From positions 1 through 32,500 of the forward strand of contig JAGAVG010000071.1 in the NCBI GenBank assembly GCA_017942035.1: a stretch of DNA of 32,500 nucleotides. Reading direction: 5' to 3'. The notes under the pieces were generated by a model. The model was given only the letters and a program-made list of their open reading frames with translations, was not told where the DNA came from and ran no database searches. This DNA comes from a bacterium (GTDB lineage: Bacteria; Cyanobacteriota; Vampirovibrionia; Gastranaerophilales; Gastranaerophilaceae). Position 1 is the first letter of the stretch, and every line of letters begins with the position of its first letter. The position numbers and the translations under genes are program-made. Shown here in pieces: positions 1 through 6,942 of the stretch.

Positions 1-390
1 CGGGGTTGAGAAATTGAACCAATAAAATTTTTGTTGAAAATTTTATTGGGTTAGCCATAGGCATACTTATCCGTAAGCTCGCATTACACATGCTCGCAAA
101 CGGCTAAGCAAATTCCCCTTACCGCCGCCATTTAATCGTGAAAGCTTTGGAATGATTTGCTAATTTTAAAAATGACGGGGTTGAGAAATTGAACCAATAA
201 AATTTTTGTTGAAAATTTTATTGGGTTAGCCATAGGCATACTTATCCGTAAGCTCGCATTACACATGCTCGCAAACGGCTAAGCAAATTCCCCTTACCGC
301 CGCCATTTAACCGTGAAAGCTTTGGAATGATTTGTAAATTTTAAAAATGGCGGGGTTGAGAAATTGAACCAATAAAATTTTTGTTGAAAA
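1..390. repeat. Tandem 175-bp repeat, about 2.2 copies, running off the left edge
   Basis: Copies start at 1, 176 and 351 with an exact 175-bp period. Copies 1 and 2 differ at about four positions, all near the end of the unit. Copy 3 is only the first 40 bases and stops one base before the stop codon of the prepilin gene. Each full unit holds a perfect 13-bp stem (19-31 with 37-49 in copy 1) around a 5-base loop, then a GC-richer stretch with TTAGCC and GGCTAA about 45 bases apart. The third copy keeps only the left arm of the stem. I see no open frame in it. The array may continue to the left. Confidence 0.9.
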
Positions 391-391
391 A

Positions 392-1243
392 TTATTTCTT
401 AACTTTTTTGAAATAATCGGGATTGCTCAACGCCTCATAAGTACAAGTGACATCAGGATTTGATAGACAATTTGTATTTCTATTACCGATATATGGAAGT
501 TCATCACCGACAGGTGCTAAAGTTCCTGACGGCAAAATTTCAAACATAAAAAGGTCAACACCGCCCTTGTTCGGCTTCTTCTTCCATCCGTTAATATCTA
601 TAGTAACAAGAATTTTACCATACCCGTCACCATAATCAAAATAAACAAAAGTTCCATCATTCAATGCAAACATCCCATCGTTAATCAACAAATTGCTTCC
701 ATAATTAGTATATGTCTTAGAGATAAAACCTTGTAATACACCAGCATTAGGGAAACTATCAATGGGGAAAATTGTTTTATCACAACTTGTTGACATGTAT
801 TGTATACATATCGAAGATTTAATTATGTATTTATTGCAAACTTTGGTAAAATCAATTACATCTGGATATGATCCGCCAAAATCTTCAAAAAAGACTCTTT
901 GCGTTACTTGAGCCATAACAGAGTAACTTTTTTTAAAACTTTCTCTTAAAACGGAACTTTGATGATTAGTAATGACTGCCGGCAGCGTCATCGCCGCCAC
1001 AATTCCAATTATTCCGAGAGTGATTAAAACTTCGGCCAAAGTGAACGCGTTTTTGCTTTTTACCCTCTCTCTTTGTGAGAGGGTTGAATTTGTTAGTGAG
1101 CAGTATGCGAACTTACAAATTCGGGAGAGGGTTTTATGTAACGATTTTGACCCCTCACCCTGCCCTCTCCCACAAGGGGCGAGGGTATGTAATGACGATA
1201 CCGGCTTGCCTTCCTGACCTCTTGACATCTGTTCTTCTATCAT
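392..1243 (-). CDS. Type IV prepilin-like protein 1 with a 66-residue repeat-derived leader
   Basis: This is a secreted pilin or pseudopilin precursor of 283 aa. The leader of about 66 residues ends ...KSKNA, followed by the class III signal FTLAEVLITLGIIG with Glu at +5 and a hydrophobic N-helix. Prepilin peptidase should cut before F67, leaving about 217 residues; position -1 is Ala rather than the usual Gly. The mature part is Cys-rich and carries the family motif DINGWKKKPNKGG-DLF near the C-terminus. I chose the start at 1243 because AAGGAGG lies six to seven bases upstream; an in-frame ATG at 1285 has no such site and lies inside the conserved UTR. Leader codons come from a dispersed palindromic repeat (1061-1187). 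Which pilus or secretion system it serves cannot be told, since no assembly genes are present. Confidence 0.85.
   Translation of the reverse strand: MIEEQMSRGQEGKPVSSLHTLAPCGRGQGEGSKSLHKTLSRICKFAYCSLTNSTLSQRERVKSKNAFTLAEVLITLGIIGIVAAMTLPAVITNHQSSVLRESFKKSYSVMAQVTQRVFFEDFGGSYPDVIDFTKVCNKYIIKSSICIQYMSTSCDKTIFPIDSFPNAGVLQGFISKTYTNYGSNLLINDGMFALNDGTFVYFDYGDGYGKILVTIDINGWKKKPNKGGVDLFMFEILPSGTLAPVGDELPYIGNRNTNCLSNPDVTCTYEALSNPDYFKKVKK
1061..1187. repeat. Palindrome-rich dispersed repeat inside the prepilin 1 leader
   Basis: This block is made of short inverted pairs: CCCTCTC with GAGAGGG, AATTTGT with ACAAATT, and CCCTCACCC-type stretches facing CCCTTGTGGG-type ones. The same block, in the same frame and almost identical, recurs in prepilin 2 at 22310-22643, where further repeats split it. 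Its three-fold length and lack of stops in this frame keep the prepilin reading frame open. Confidence 0.8.
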
Positions 1244-1459
1244 ATTAATCCTCCTTTTCAGGCTTAAACTACTCTTTAAATTCATGCACCATAATTTATA
1301 TTTTGGTGCGAATAGGCCTGAAACTCACTAAAACATACCTTCTCAAAATTCAAAAATTTCACAAAAAACGACAAATGACCACTTGAAAATTGGTGGAAAA
1401 TATTGTATAATAGGGCTATAAAAAACTCGCATCAAAATATAAAATTTGGTGCGTTTTTT
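1244..1459 (-). promoter_or_regulatory. Conserved prepilin upstream module (promoter, long 5' UTR, palindromes), copy 1
   Basis: On the minus strand a promoter reads -35 TTGATG (1430-1435), a 17-bp spacer and -10 TATTAT (1407-1412). The -35 overlaps the right arm of an imperfect A/T-rich palindrome (GCACCAAA facing TTTGATGC). About 100 bases downstream a second palindrome with arms GCACCA and TGGTGC lies at 1286-1309, just before the ribosome site. The whole block matches the regions before prepilins 2 and 3 almost base for base. The transcribed leader would be about 155 nt. Confidence 0.8.
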
Positions 1460-1473
1460 GCATAAAATTACAT

Positions 1474-1556
1474 CAAAAAATGTTAGGCAAGCATGTCCAG
1501 CCTACAAATCTCAATAGGTCATCTTGGACATGTTCCGGAATCTCATTGCCCAACAT
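1474..1556 (-). terminator. Long stem-loop followed by a T run, ending the proC operon
   Basis: On the minus strand ATGTTGGGCAA (1546-1556) pairs with TTGCCTAACAT (1480-1490). Inside it CATGTCCA (1525-1532) pairs with TGGACATG (1492-1499). Six T residues follow. It sits downstream of the HicB-like gene and just before the prepilin 1 promoter module, so it should insulate the two. Confidence 0.65.
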
Positions 1557-1561
1557 AAAAA

Positions 1562-1837
1562 CTAAGGGCAAAGATTTTCCCAGTCCGGTTCCTCTTCATA
1601 TTCATCCGGTTCAATTATTTTCTCATCTGTTTCCAGCATAACTGTCAGGGTAAGTTTTAATTGTTCTTTATAATGCGCACGGGCTTTTTCTATCGTTTTT
1701 GCGCAGAAAGTAAAACTCGGAATTTCTTTAATATCAATATAACAATATGGATTCCCCTCAAAATCCAAATCTGTTCCCTCAATCAGAGTCCAATTTAAAT
1801 TTAAATAGTAATCTAAATCTTTCTTATTTTCTGACAT
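1562..1837 (-). CDS. HicB-like antitoxin-fold protein, without an adjacent HicA
   Basis: This 91-aa protein resembles the HicB/UPF0150 family. It has an early YYLNLNWTLIEG strand region, then PYCYIDIKEIPSFTFCAKTIEKARAHYKE, which matches the family pattern of a partial RNase H-like fold (a Y-x-(A/I)-x-(I/V)-x-E-(I/L)-P-x-F strand pair and a following helix). The C-terminus is acidic and has no visible DNA-binding domain. It is the last gene of the proC-truB operon, 19 bases after the GerMN gene, with a weak AAGG upstream. No HicA-type toxin (about 60 aa, with a conserved His) is next to it, so it may be a stand-alone HicB-fold protein rather than a toxin-antitoxin member. The family call is from pattern memory and is moderate. 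Confidence 0.6.
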   Translation of the reverse strand: MSENKKDLDYYLNLNWTLIEGTDLDFEGNPYCYIDIKEIPSFTFCAKTIEKARAHYKEQLKLTLTVMLETDEKIIEPDEYEEEPDWENLCP

Positions 1838-1856
1838 AAGCTACAAACCTTAAAAA

Positions 1857-2471
1857 TTAACCGTCCAGCGAATTTTCATTTAGAGGCTGAGTAAGCATCA
1901 ACCCTTCACCGCCCAAAACATCTACCTTTCGGCCTTCTATATATAAATATACAGGTTTTGTTGTGTTGTTTCTTGCTGTTTTTATAAGCTGATAAACTCT
2001 TTTATAAAGGCTGTCAGCGCCTCCTCCGGTTTCAAAACGGGAATTGAGGTTGATGATAACTTTATCGGGCTGGTCTTGAACATAAATAACTTCGGTTCCT
2101 GATGGAATTTCAGAGTATACTCCGCGGTTTCTCTCCGTTGTAACAGGGCCTGCCACGAGTGATTTAATTGCAAATTTAATCTTGCTGCCATCTACCTCTT
2201 CATCATACTGGCGTTTTACGGCTCTGTATAATTCTTCTTTGTTTGCGTTCTGGCCGATAAAGAAAACATTTACGTAAACTTTTTGAGCTGGTTTTTCAAT
2301 GTCAGGGTTTTCATCTTCCGGTAATTTTGCCGGTTCTTCTTGACCTTGAATAATCTCTCCGTGTGTATCCGTAATTTTATCCAAATAAAATAACTTCAGC
2401 GCCGTGAGACAGCATATCATAAACATTACTACACCTACGAGAGCCAAAAAATTTCTTTGATTTTTACGCAT
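1857..2471 (-). CDS. Membrane-anchored GerMN-domain protein
   Basis: This is a 204-aa protein with one N-terminal membrane segment (about residues 8-28), an acidic Pro/Glu-rich linker (about 40-62) and a GerMN domain (about 65-190). Domain hallmarks are VNVFFIG at the start, SLVAGP (104-109), the NLNSRF strand (141-146) and YIEGRKVDVLGGEGL near the end. The GerMN fold occurs in spore germination GerM but is also widespread in non-sporulating bacteria, including cyanobacteria, where it is an extracytoplasmic domain possibly linked to the cell wall. It lies 11 bases after the DUF2993-like gene, with AAGGA before the ATG. Nothing here suggests sporulation, so the role is open. Confidence 0.82.
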   Translation of the reverse strand: MRKNQRNFLALVGVVMFMICCLTALKLFYLDKITDTHGEIIQGQEEPAKLPEDENPDIEKPAQKVYVNVFFIGQNANKEELYRAVKRQYDEEVDGSKIKFAIKSLVAGPVTTERNRGVYSEIPSGTEVIYVQDQPDKVIINLNSRFETGGGADSLYKRVYQLIKTARNNTTKPVYLYIEGRKVDVLGGEGLMLTQPLNENSLDG

Positions 2472-2482
2472 AATTATTTTCC

Positions 2483-3352
2483 TTATCTTATAGTATCTTT
2501 CAAAACCGTTACACGGCCTTTCAAAACTACCATATCGTTTTCTATTGAAACATTTTGAATGTTCAATTTTGTATCTTTATTGTCTATTATATCCAAAGAA
2601 TAGTCAAGCGGGTTTATATAATTTAAAATTTTTGCCATTTTACTTACATCCATATTGAAATTAGAGTTTAAAATTTTTGTGTCTGTAAAGGCAATTTCGC
2701 CGTTTTTAACTTTCAAATCAGAAGAAATTACAACTTCCTGATATTTTTTTACAAAAGGAATTGAAAATTTTATAACGTATAAAAATCTGTTATTTTTAAT
2801 TCTTACGTAAGTTGAAGAAATTCTAAAAAGTCCAGAATCTTTTCCTATCGCATTTAAATCCGCAACTACTTTTTGGTAATCTTTTGACGAAATCATTTTA
2901 TTTATGTCATCCTGACTAAATTTCGCGGTGAAATCAACAGGAAAATTTTCTTTAAAAATAACTTCTTTTGAATTTTTAGGGTTTGGTGCAATATAGTTAA
3001 AATCACAAATGGTATGGGCATTAAGTTCCGAAATATAAACGTCTCCGATACTTACATCTTTGCCGGATACGCTCATTGATTTAAATCTACCCTCTTTCAA
3101 GTCTTTGCCGCTGAAGGATTTAACTTTAACTTTTAAATCTGATGTTTCTGAATTTTTCTTAATTTCTTTTTTTACAATTGTTTGGGCAACTTTTTGAGAA
3201 GCAAAATTACTACCCGAAACTGTCGAGAAAAATCTTGAAACTCCGTTTGACAAATCGTAAGGTTCTGCGCATAAATCCGCAGCACAATCACTTCCTAATG
3301 CCGGAATATTCATAAATGCAAGCAAACCTAAAACCAATAAAACCTTTTTCAT
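2483..3352 (-). CDS. Secreted DUF2993/LmeA-like lipid-binding protein
   Basis: This 289-aa protein begins with a clear signal peptide (MKKVLLVLGLLAFMNIPALG) and a short Cys-containing stretch. The rest is the DUF2993 pattern: repeated beta strands with VKVKSFSGKDLKEGRFKSMSVSGKDVSIGDVYISELNA (written here in outline from residue about 74), and a later strand pair around residues 178-215. Known members (mycobacterial LmeA, cyanobacterial DUF2993) are lipid-binding proteins of the envelope. The ATG overlaps the truB stop by one base (TAATG), which indicates translational coupling. The family assignment is fairly good; the ligand is unknown. Confidence 0.75.
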   Translation of the reverse strand: MKKVLLVLGLLAFMNIPALGSDCAADLCAEPYDLSNGVSRFFSTVSGSNFASQKVAQTIVKKEIKKNSETSDLKVKVKSFSGKDLKEGRFKSMSVSGKDVSIGDVYISELNAHTICDFNYIAPNPKNSKEVIFKENFPVDFTAKFSQDDINKMISSKDYQKVVADLNAIGKDSGLFRISSTYVRIKNNRFLYVIKFSIPFVKKYQEVVISSDLKVKNGEIAFTDTKILNSNFNMDVSKMAKILNYINPLDYSLDIIDNKDTKLNIQNVSIENDMVVLKGRVTVLKDTIR

Positions 3353-4239
3353 TATATGAACACTTTCTTAACTTTTATTTTCTCTTCTTCAATCTGCGCA
3401 ATCGCACAAATATTTTCAACGTCCTTATTATAAATCAAAATCACAAAACTGCCATTTTCAACCCCGATTTTATCTTCAAAAACGTTATCAAAAGTTAACA
3501 TCTGCCCAAATTTTATTTTGTCAAATCCTTTATCATCTACTGTAAATATCGGTAAATCAAGCATTTTAAGCGGATTGATTAAATTTTCCTGAACAATTGA
3601 GACATCCGTTAAATCTTCAAGTTTGACAGAATTTTCAACGGAAAATTTTCCGGCCTGAACCCTCTCTAATCCGACAAGATGTCCGCCGCAAAGCAATTTC
3701 TCACCTATATCGTAAGCGATTGAGCGGATATATGTGCCTTTTGAACATTTTATATAAATTTCTGCAACCTGTTTTTCGTAATCAAAAGATTTCAGTTCAA
3801 TTTTTTCAATTGTAACATTTCGCGGTTTAATCTCGACATCTTGCCCTGAACGCGCGTATTCATAAAGTTTTTTACCCTTAACCTTTATCGCTGAATATAT
3901 CGGAGGCATTTGAGAAATCTCGCCTTCAAAATCTTTCAAAGCGTCTAAAAGTTCAGCTTCCGTAATCTTTTTGTCATAAGTTTTTAAAACTTCACCTTCT
4001 ATGTCGTAAGTTGTCGTTGAAAATCCGAATTTTAGGGTTGCAAGGTAAGCTTTTTCATCATTTAAATATTCAATCAAACGCGTTGCCTTACCGATACAGA
4101 CTGGAAGAACACCTTTTGCAAAAGGATCCAGAGTTCCGGTGTGGCCGATTTGTTTTATCTTAAGAACTTTTCGCAATCGGGAAACAACGTCATGAGAGGT
4201 TATCCCCTCCGGCTTATAGACATTCAAAAAACCAAACAA
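3352..4239 (-). CDS. truB: tRNA pseudouridine-55 synthase
   Basis: TruB converts U55 in the T-loop of tRNAs to pseudouridine. The catalytic motif HTGTLDPFAKGVLPVCIG is present, with the nucleophile Asp38 when counted from the start chosen here. KCSKGTYIRSIAYDIGEKL and the GHLVGLERVQAGKF motif also match. The longest frame starts at a TTG at 4284 without a ribosome site, deep inside proC. The TTG at 4239 follows GGAGG by eight bases, lies just after the proC stop, and gives a standard N-terminus (FGFLNVYKPEGITSHD). I therefore prefer 4239, a 295-aa protein. It is followed by the DUF2993-like gene with a one-base overlap. Confidence 0.93.
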   Translation of the reverse strand: MFGFLNVYKPEGITSHDVVSRLRKVLKIKQIGHTGTLDPFAKGVLPVCIGKATRLIEYLNDEKAYLATLKFGFSTTTYDIEGEVLKTYDKKITEAELLDALKDFEGEISQMPPIYSAIKVKGKKLYEYARSGQDVEIKPRNVTIEKIELKSFDYEKQVAEIYIKCSKGTYIRSIAYDIGEKLLCGGHLVGLERVQAGKFSVENSVKLEDLTDVSIVQENLINPLKMLDLPIFTVDDKGFDKIKFGQMLTFDNVFEDKIGVENGSFVILIYNKDVENICAIAQIEEEKIKVKKVFI

Positions 4240-4240
4240 G

Positions 4241-5074
4241 TTACTTTCCTCCAAGTTCAGAGGCTTTTTTTGTTGTTTGCTCAATTACGTCATAGAAAAG
4301 TTTTTCAGAGTTTTCATCATTCATAACTGTAACGCCGACGTGGGTACAGCCGCCTTTTGTCGCAACGTTATCAATAAGAGTCTGAACAGAAAGTTCACCT
4401 CTGTTGAACACCATTTTTGCAGAACCCAAAGCGGTTTGAGTTGCAAGCATTAAGGATTTTTTATAATCAAGCCCTAATTTTTCTCCGGCTTTTGCCATGT
4501 CCTCAATAACTTTGTAGAAAAACGCCGGTCCTGAACCTGAAATTGCCGTTACAATGTCAATCTGACTTTCTTCAACTTCAACACATTTACCGATGTTTGA
4601 AAGAAAATCCATCACGAATTTTACATCATCTTCAGACGCGTATTTGCCCTTGCAAACTCCGCTCATGCCCTCGCCAACAAGCGCCGGAGTGTTTGGCATA
4701 ACCCTTACGACACGATTTTTGCCGATTATAGCTTCAATTTTTGAAGTTTTAACACCGGCAGCGATTGAAACAACAAGTTTGTTTTCTGTCAATTCACTTT
4801 TTATTTCTTCCAGAACTTGTCCAGCGTAATTCGGTTTTGTAGAAATAAAAATTACATCAGACTGGATTGCAAGCGCTCTGTTGTCTGACAAAACGGTTAT
4901 TCCCAAACGCGATTGTGCAAGTTCTGCAATTTCACAGTTGACTTCTGACCCTGTTATATTGTCTTTTGAAAGAAATCCGCTTCCAAGAACACCTTTAATA
5001 ATTGCACTTGCCATCTTACCGCATCCGATAAAACCGATTTTTAAATTTTTATTACATCCGCAAAAATTGTTCAT
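4241..5074 (-). CDS. proC: Pyrroline-5-carboxylate reductase
   Basis: ProC reduces pyrroline-5-carboxylate to proline with NAD(P)H, the last step of proline synthesis. The 277-aa protein has the N-terminal Rossmann motif IGFIGCGKMASAIIKG (13-28), the MPNTPALVGEG motif, and the C-terminal dimerisation/active region with AISGSGPAF and LATQTALGSAKM. The usual substrate loop SPGGTT reads ATKGGCTHVG here, a real deviation, although the flanking residues fit. It has about ten extra N-terminal residues with three Cys/Gly positions (NNFCGCNKN). It is the first gene of a five-gene operon, preceded by GGCAGG and read away from rpmH. Confidence 0.95.
   Translation of the reverse strand: MNNFCGCNKNLKIGFIGCGKMASAIIKGVLGSGFLSKDNITGSEVNCEIAELAQSRLGITVLSDNRALAIQSDVIFISTKPNYAGQVLEEIKSELTENKLVVSIAAGVKTSKIEAIIGKNRVVRVMPNTPALVGEGMSGVCKGKYASEDDVKFVMDFLSNIGKCVEVEESQIDIVTAISGSGPAFFYKVIEDMAKAGEKLGLDYKKSLMLATQTALGSAKMVFNRGELSVQTLIDNVATKGGCTHVGVTVMNDENSEKLFYDVIEQTTKKASELGGK
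4248..4252 (-). promoter_or_regulatory. Ribosome-binding site that decides the truB start
   Basis: GGAGG lies within the last codons of proC, eight bases before the TTG at 4239. No comparable site precedes the upstream TTG at 4284. Confidence 0.75.
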
Positions 5075-5101
5075 AATTATTTACCTGCCCTCTTATTCAT
5101 G

Positions 5102-5130
5102 TTGACTAATTATTTTTTTTACATTAACAT
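5102..5130 (+). promoter_or_regulatory. Likely rpmH-rnpA promoter
   Basis: TTGACT (5102-5107), 17 bases, then TAACAT (5125-5130), about 40 bases before the rpmH start. Confidence 0.5.
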
Positions 5131-5171
5131 AAAAATTATACGACAAATAAAAGCAAAAAGGAATAAAGAAA

Positions 5172-5324
5172 ATGAGACGTACACTAGAAGGAACAAAAGT
5201 AAAAAGACAAAGAGTAAGCGGATTTAGAGCAAGAATGGCAACTCCGGGCGGACAAGAAGTTATCAACAGACGCCGCGCTAAAGGTCGTCATAAATTGGCT
5301 ATCACAGGTTCTAAAAGAGCTTAA
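5172..5324 (+). CDS. rpmH: 50S ribosomal protein L34
   Basis: This 50-aa basic protein reads [20 protein letters not shown] then [23 protein letters not shown], the conserved L34 pattern (RTL-G-T-R-KR...GFRARM.T..G..V..RRR.KGR..L). It is a small component of the large ribosomal subunit. It lies directly before rnpA, the usual bacterial order. The reading frame is short and easily missed, but there is no doubt about its identity. Confidence 0.97.
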   Translation: MRRTLEGTKVKRQRVSGFRARMATPGGQEVINRRRAKGRHKLAITGSKRA

Positions 5325-5368
5325 GTTTTGTTAATCAAATGAAAAGCGGATAATTTCGGGTATAAATT

Positions 5369-5773
5369 ATGCTGAAAAAACAATTCAGATTGAAAAGTAA
5401 ATCCGCATTTAATGCAACATATAAAGTTAAAAACTCCACCCACAAAGGTGGAGTAACTTTGTTTGCGGGGATAAAAAAAGATGAAAAGCCATCAGGTAAA
5501 ATTGATGCTACTTTACAGCAACCGGCAAAGTGTGATAAAAAAACGACAAAGGTCGGATTTGTCGTAAGTAAAAAAACACACAAACGCGCAGTTAAAAGAA
5601 ACAGACTGAAGCGCTTGATGCGAGAAAGTTACAGACTGCTTTTGAAATCAGGAAATGCCGGTAATTCTCAAGAATATTTATCCCTGATTTTCGTCGGCCA
5701 TTCAAACGCTGTGGGCAAAGATTTTAAAGAAATACAAAAGTGTGTAAAAACACTTATTGACGGGTTAAAATAA
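5369..5773 (+). CDS. rnpA: Ribonuclease P protein component
   Basis: RnpA is the protein subunit of RNase P, which trims the 5' leader of pre-tRNAs. The 134-aa protein has the N-terminal LKKQFRLKSKSAFNATYK and the RNR motif region VGFVVSKKTHKRAVKRNRLKRLMRE, which is diagnostic. A lysine-rich insertion of about 25 residues (about 36-60) sits between the first strands, making it slightly longer than usual. It follows rpmH by 44 bases. The genes often found next (yidD, yidC) are absent. Confidence 0.95.
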   Translation: MLKKQFRLKSKSAFNATYKVKNSTHKGGVTLFAGIKKDEKPSGKIDATLQQPAKCDKKTTKVGFVVSKKTHKRAVKRNRLKRLMRESYRLLLKSGNAGNSQEYLSLIFVGHSNAVGKDFKEIQKCVKTLIDGLK

Positions 5774-5774
5774 T

Positions 5775-6299
5775 ATGATTTTTGAAGGAACATTTGTAAA
5801 TGATATCTTAATGCAAAAAGATACCCGTCCTTACCCTGTGATGCCTCAGGAAACCTCCGGAATTTATACAGGAACGGATACAATTTACAGATATTCTTTG
5901 AAAAGTTCTGATTACCCGACAATAACAATAGATGAGCCGATTTTTGACGGACATGGAAACGTCCTCCCACCCGGACATTATGAATTGGCACTTTCTGACG
6001 ATAGAAATTTTCTGCTTGTCATTGAAACAAAAGAACTCAGAGCCGTAATTCCCGTGATAAAAATTGAAGAAGATATGACGGAAGAAGAAAGACTAAAAAA
6101 TAAGTCTTACCGTAAGCAACTGAAAAAAGAGGCCGAAGAACGCAAAAAGATTAACGCAAAACGAGCCAGAGCCGGCATGCCGCCGGATGTTCCGGAAGTG
6201 TACATGAAAGCAACTTTTGAATATGTCAAAGAAGGCGACTATTACCTTATCCGCTACGAAAACGGAACCTTAAAAGCCTGGGGCGTAATTAAAGGATAA
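5775..6299 (+). CDS. Conserved-looking protein of unknown function after rnpA
   Basis: I do not recognise this 174-aa protein. It starts one base after the rnpA stop, so it is almost certainly co-translated with rnpA. The N-terminal half is predicted mostly strand, with a GHGNVLPPGHYELALSDDRNFLLVIE stretch (about 58-83) that looks like a small beta domain. A highly charged helix follows (about 98-130, TEEERLKNKSYRKQLKKEAE and onward), then a final strand segment ending YYLIRYENGTLKAWGVIKG. There is no signal peptide and no membrane segment. It may be a lineage-specific cytoplasmic protein; the function is unknown. Confidence 0.75.
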   Translation: MIFEGTFVNDILMQKDTRPYPVMPQETSGIYTGTDTIYRYSLKSSDYPTITIDEPIFDGHGNVLPPGHYELALSDDRNFLLVIETKELRAVIPVIKIEEDMTEEERLKNKSYRKQLKKEAEERKKINAKRARAGMPPDVPEVYMKATFEYVKEGDYYLIRYENGTLKAWGVIKG

Positions 6300-6325
6300 T
6301 TAAAACTTGTGAGGTCTAATTTTCA

Positions 6326-6341
6326 TCATTACGAGCGAAAC
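6326..6341. repeat. Degenerate copy of a dispersed TCATTGCGAGCGAA-type repeat
   Basis: TCATTACGAGCGAAAC lies in the 215-bp gap 6300-6514 and resembles GTCATTGCGAGCGAAGC inside the prepilin 3 leader (26809-26825). At 6370-6392 the same gap also holds an A/T-rich stretch ending ATTTGGTGTATTTTTTTG that resembles the outer edge of the prepilin module. Confidence 0.45.
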
Positions 6342-6447
6342 TTGACAATCTTTGCAAGAATTTATTAAGGCATTTGGGTACTAAAATTTGGTGTATTTTT
6401 TTGCCTTAAATTATCAGAATATTAATATTTATAAAGTTTTTTGTTTT

Positions 6448-6477
6448 TTGAAACAAGCTCTGGTAGAATTTTATTAT
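6448..6477 (+). promoter_or_regulatory. Likely promoter of the secreted coiled-coil gene
   Basis: TTGAAA (6448-6453), 18 bases, TATTAT (6472-6477). The gene starts at 6515 after AAGGAG. Confidence 0.5.
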
Positions 6478-6514
6478 ACTGGTTTGTTATAGCTTTAAAT
6501 AAGGAGATTAATTT

Positions 6515-6889
6515 ATGAAAAAAGTTTTATCTTTAACTACATTAGTTCTTGCAATTAGCTGTTCGACTGTTTTAGCGGATGGCAATGCTTTTACGCCTAT
6601 AGATTTTGAAACTTCAAATGTCAGCTCAAAACCTGCCGCTGCAGCAACAACATCTCAGGCCGGCAACACTCAATTGCAAAATGCCATTCTTCAACTTGAC
6701 AATGCGCAGGTTGAAGTTAGAAACGAGCTTTTGAACTACAAGTCTCAATATTCAGATATTGACGCTCAATATCAGACTATCAGAGCAGAAAGAAAAGCTC
6801 TTAAAAAACAGGTAACAACTACAGAAAAAAGAATTAAAAAAATCGACAAACAAAAAGAAAACATTAGAAAAAATATAAATCAGGTTTAA
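6515..6889 (+). CDS. Small secreted coiled-coil protein, unknown function
   Basis: This 124-aa protein has a signal peptide (MKKVLSLTTLVLAISCSTVLA, probable cut before DGNAF). A low-complexity Ser/Ala/Thr linker follows (about 35-52), then a continuous heptad-like helix (about 53-122) that becomes very lysine-rich at the end. It stands alone between two divergent or convergent units, with its own promoter and a bidirectional terminator. It could be a periplasmic or surface spacer protein. I recognise no family. Confidence 0.75.
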   Translation: MKKVLSLTTLVLAISCSTVLADGNAFTPIDFETSNVSSKPAAAATTSQAGNTQLQNAILQLDNAQVEVRNELLNYKSQYSDIDAQYQTIRAERKALKKQVTTTEKRIKKIDKQKENIRKNINQV

Positions 6890-6914
6890 TTTAATTCGAT
6901 TTTATTTTTACAAT

Positions 6915-6942
6915 AAAAAGGACTTATTCAAAAGTCCTTTTT
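6915..6942. terminator. Bidirectional rho-independent terminator
   Basis: AAAAAGGACTT (6915-6925) pairs with AAGTCCTTTTT (6932-6942) around a 6-base loop. It separates the convergent coiled-coil and EamA genes. Confidence 0.85.

Noticed and set aside
1-390. CRISPR array
   Set aside because: The 175-bp unit repeats in full with no variable spacers, and no cas genes are present.
972-1217. Open frame opposite the prepilin 1 leader (and its counterpart 22166-22684 opposite prepilin 2)
   Set aside because: Both are antisense to palindromic repeat DNA and the conserved module; the frames follow from repeat symmetry and have no ribosome site.
4240-4284. Longer truB reading from TTG 4284
   Set aside because: No ribosome site and 44 bases of overlap with proC; GGAGG places the start at 4239.
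6369-6402. A fourth prepilin control module
   Set aside because: Only the outer A/T-rich edge (ATTTGGTGTATTTTTTTG) is recognisable; there is no promoter, UTR or prepilin sequence beside it.
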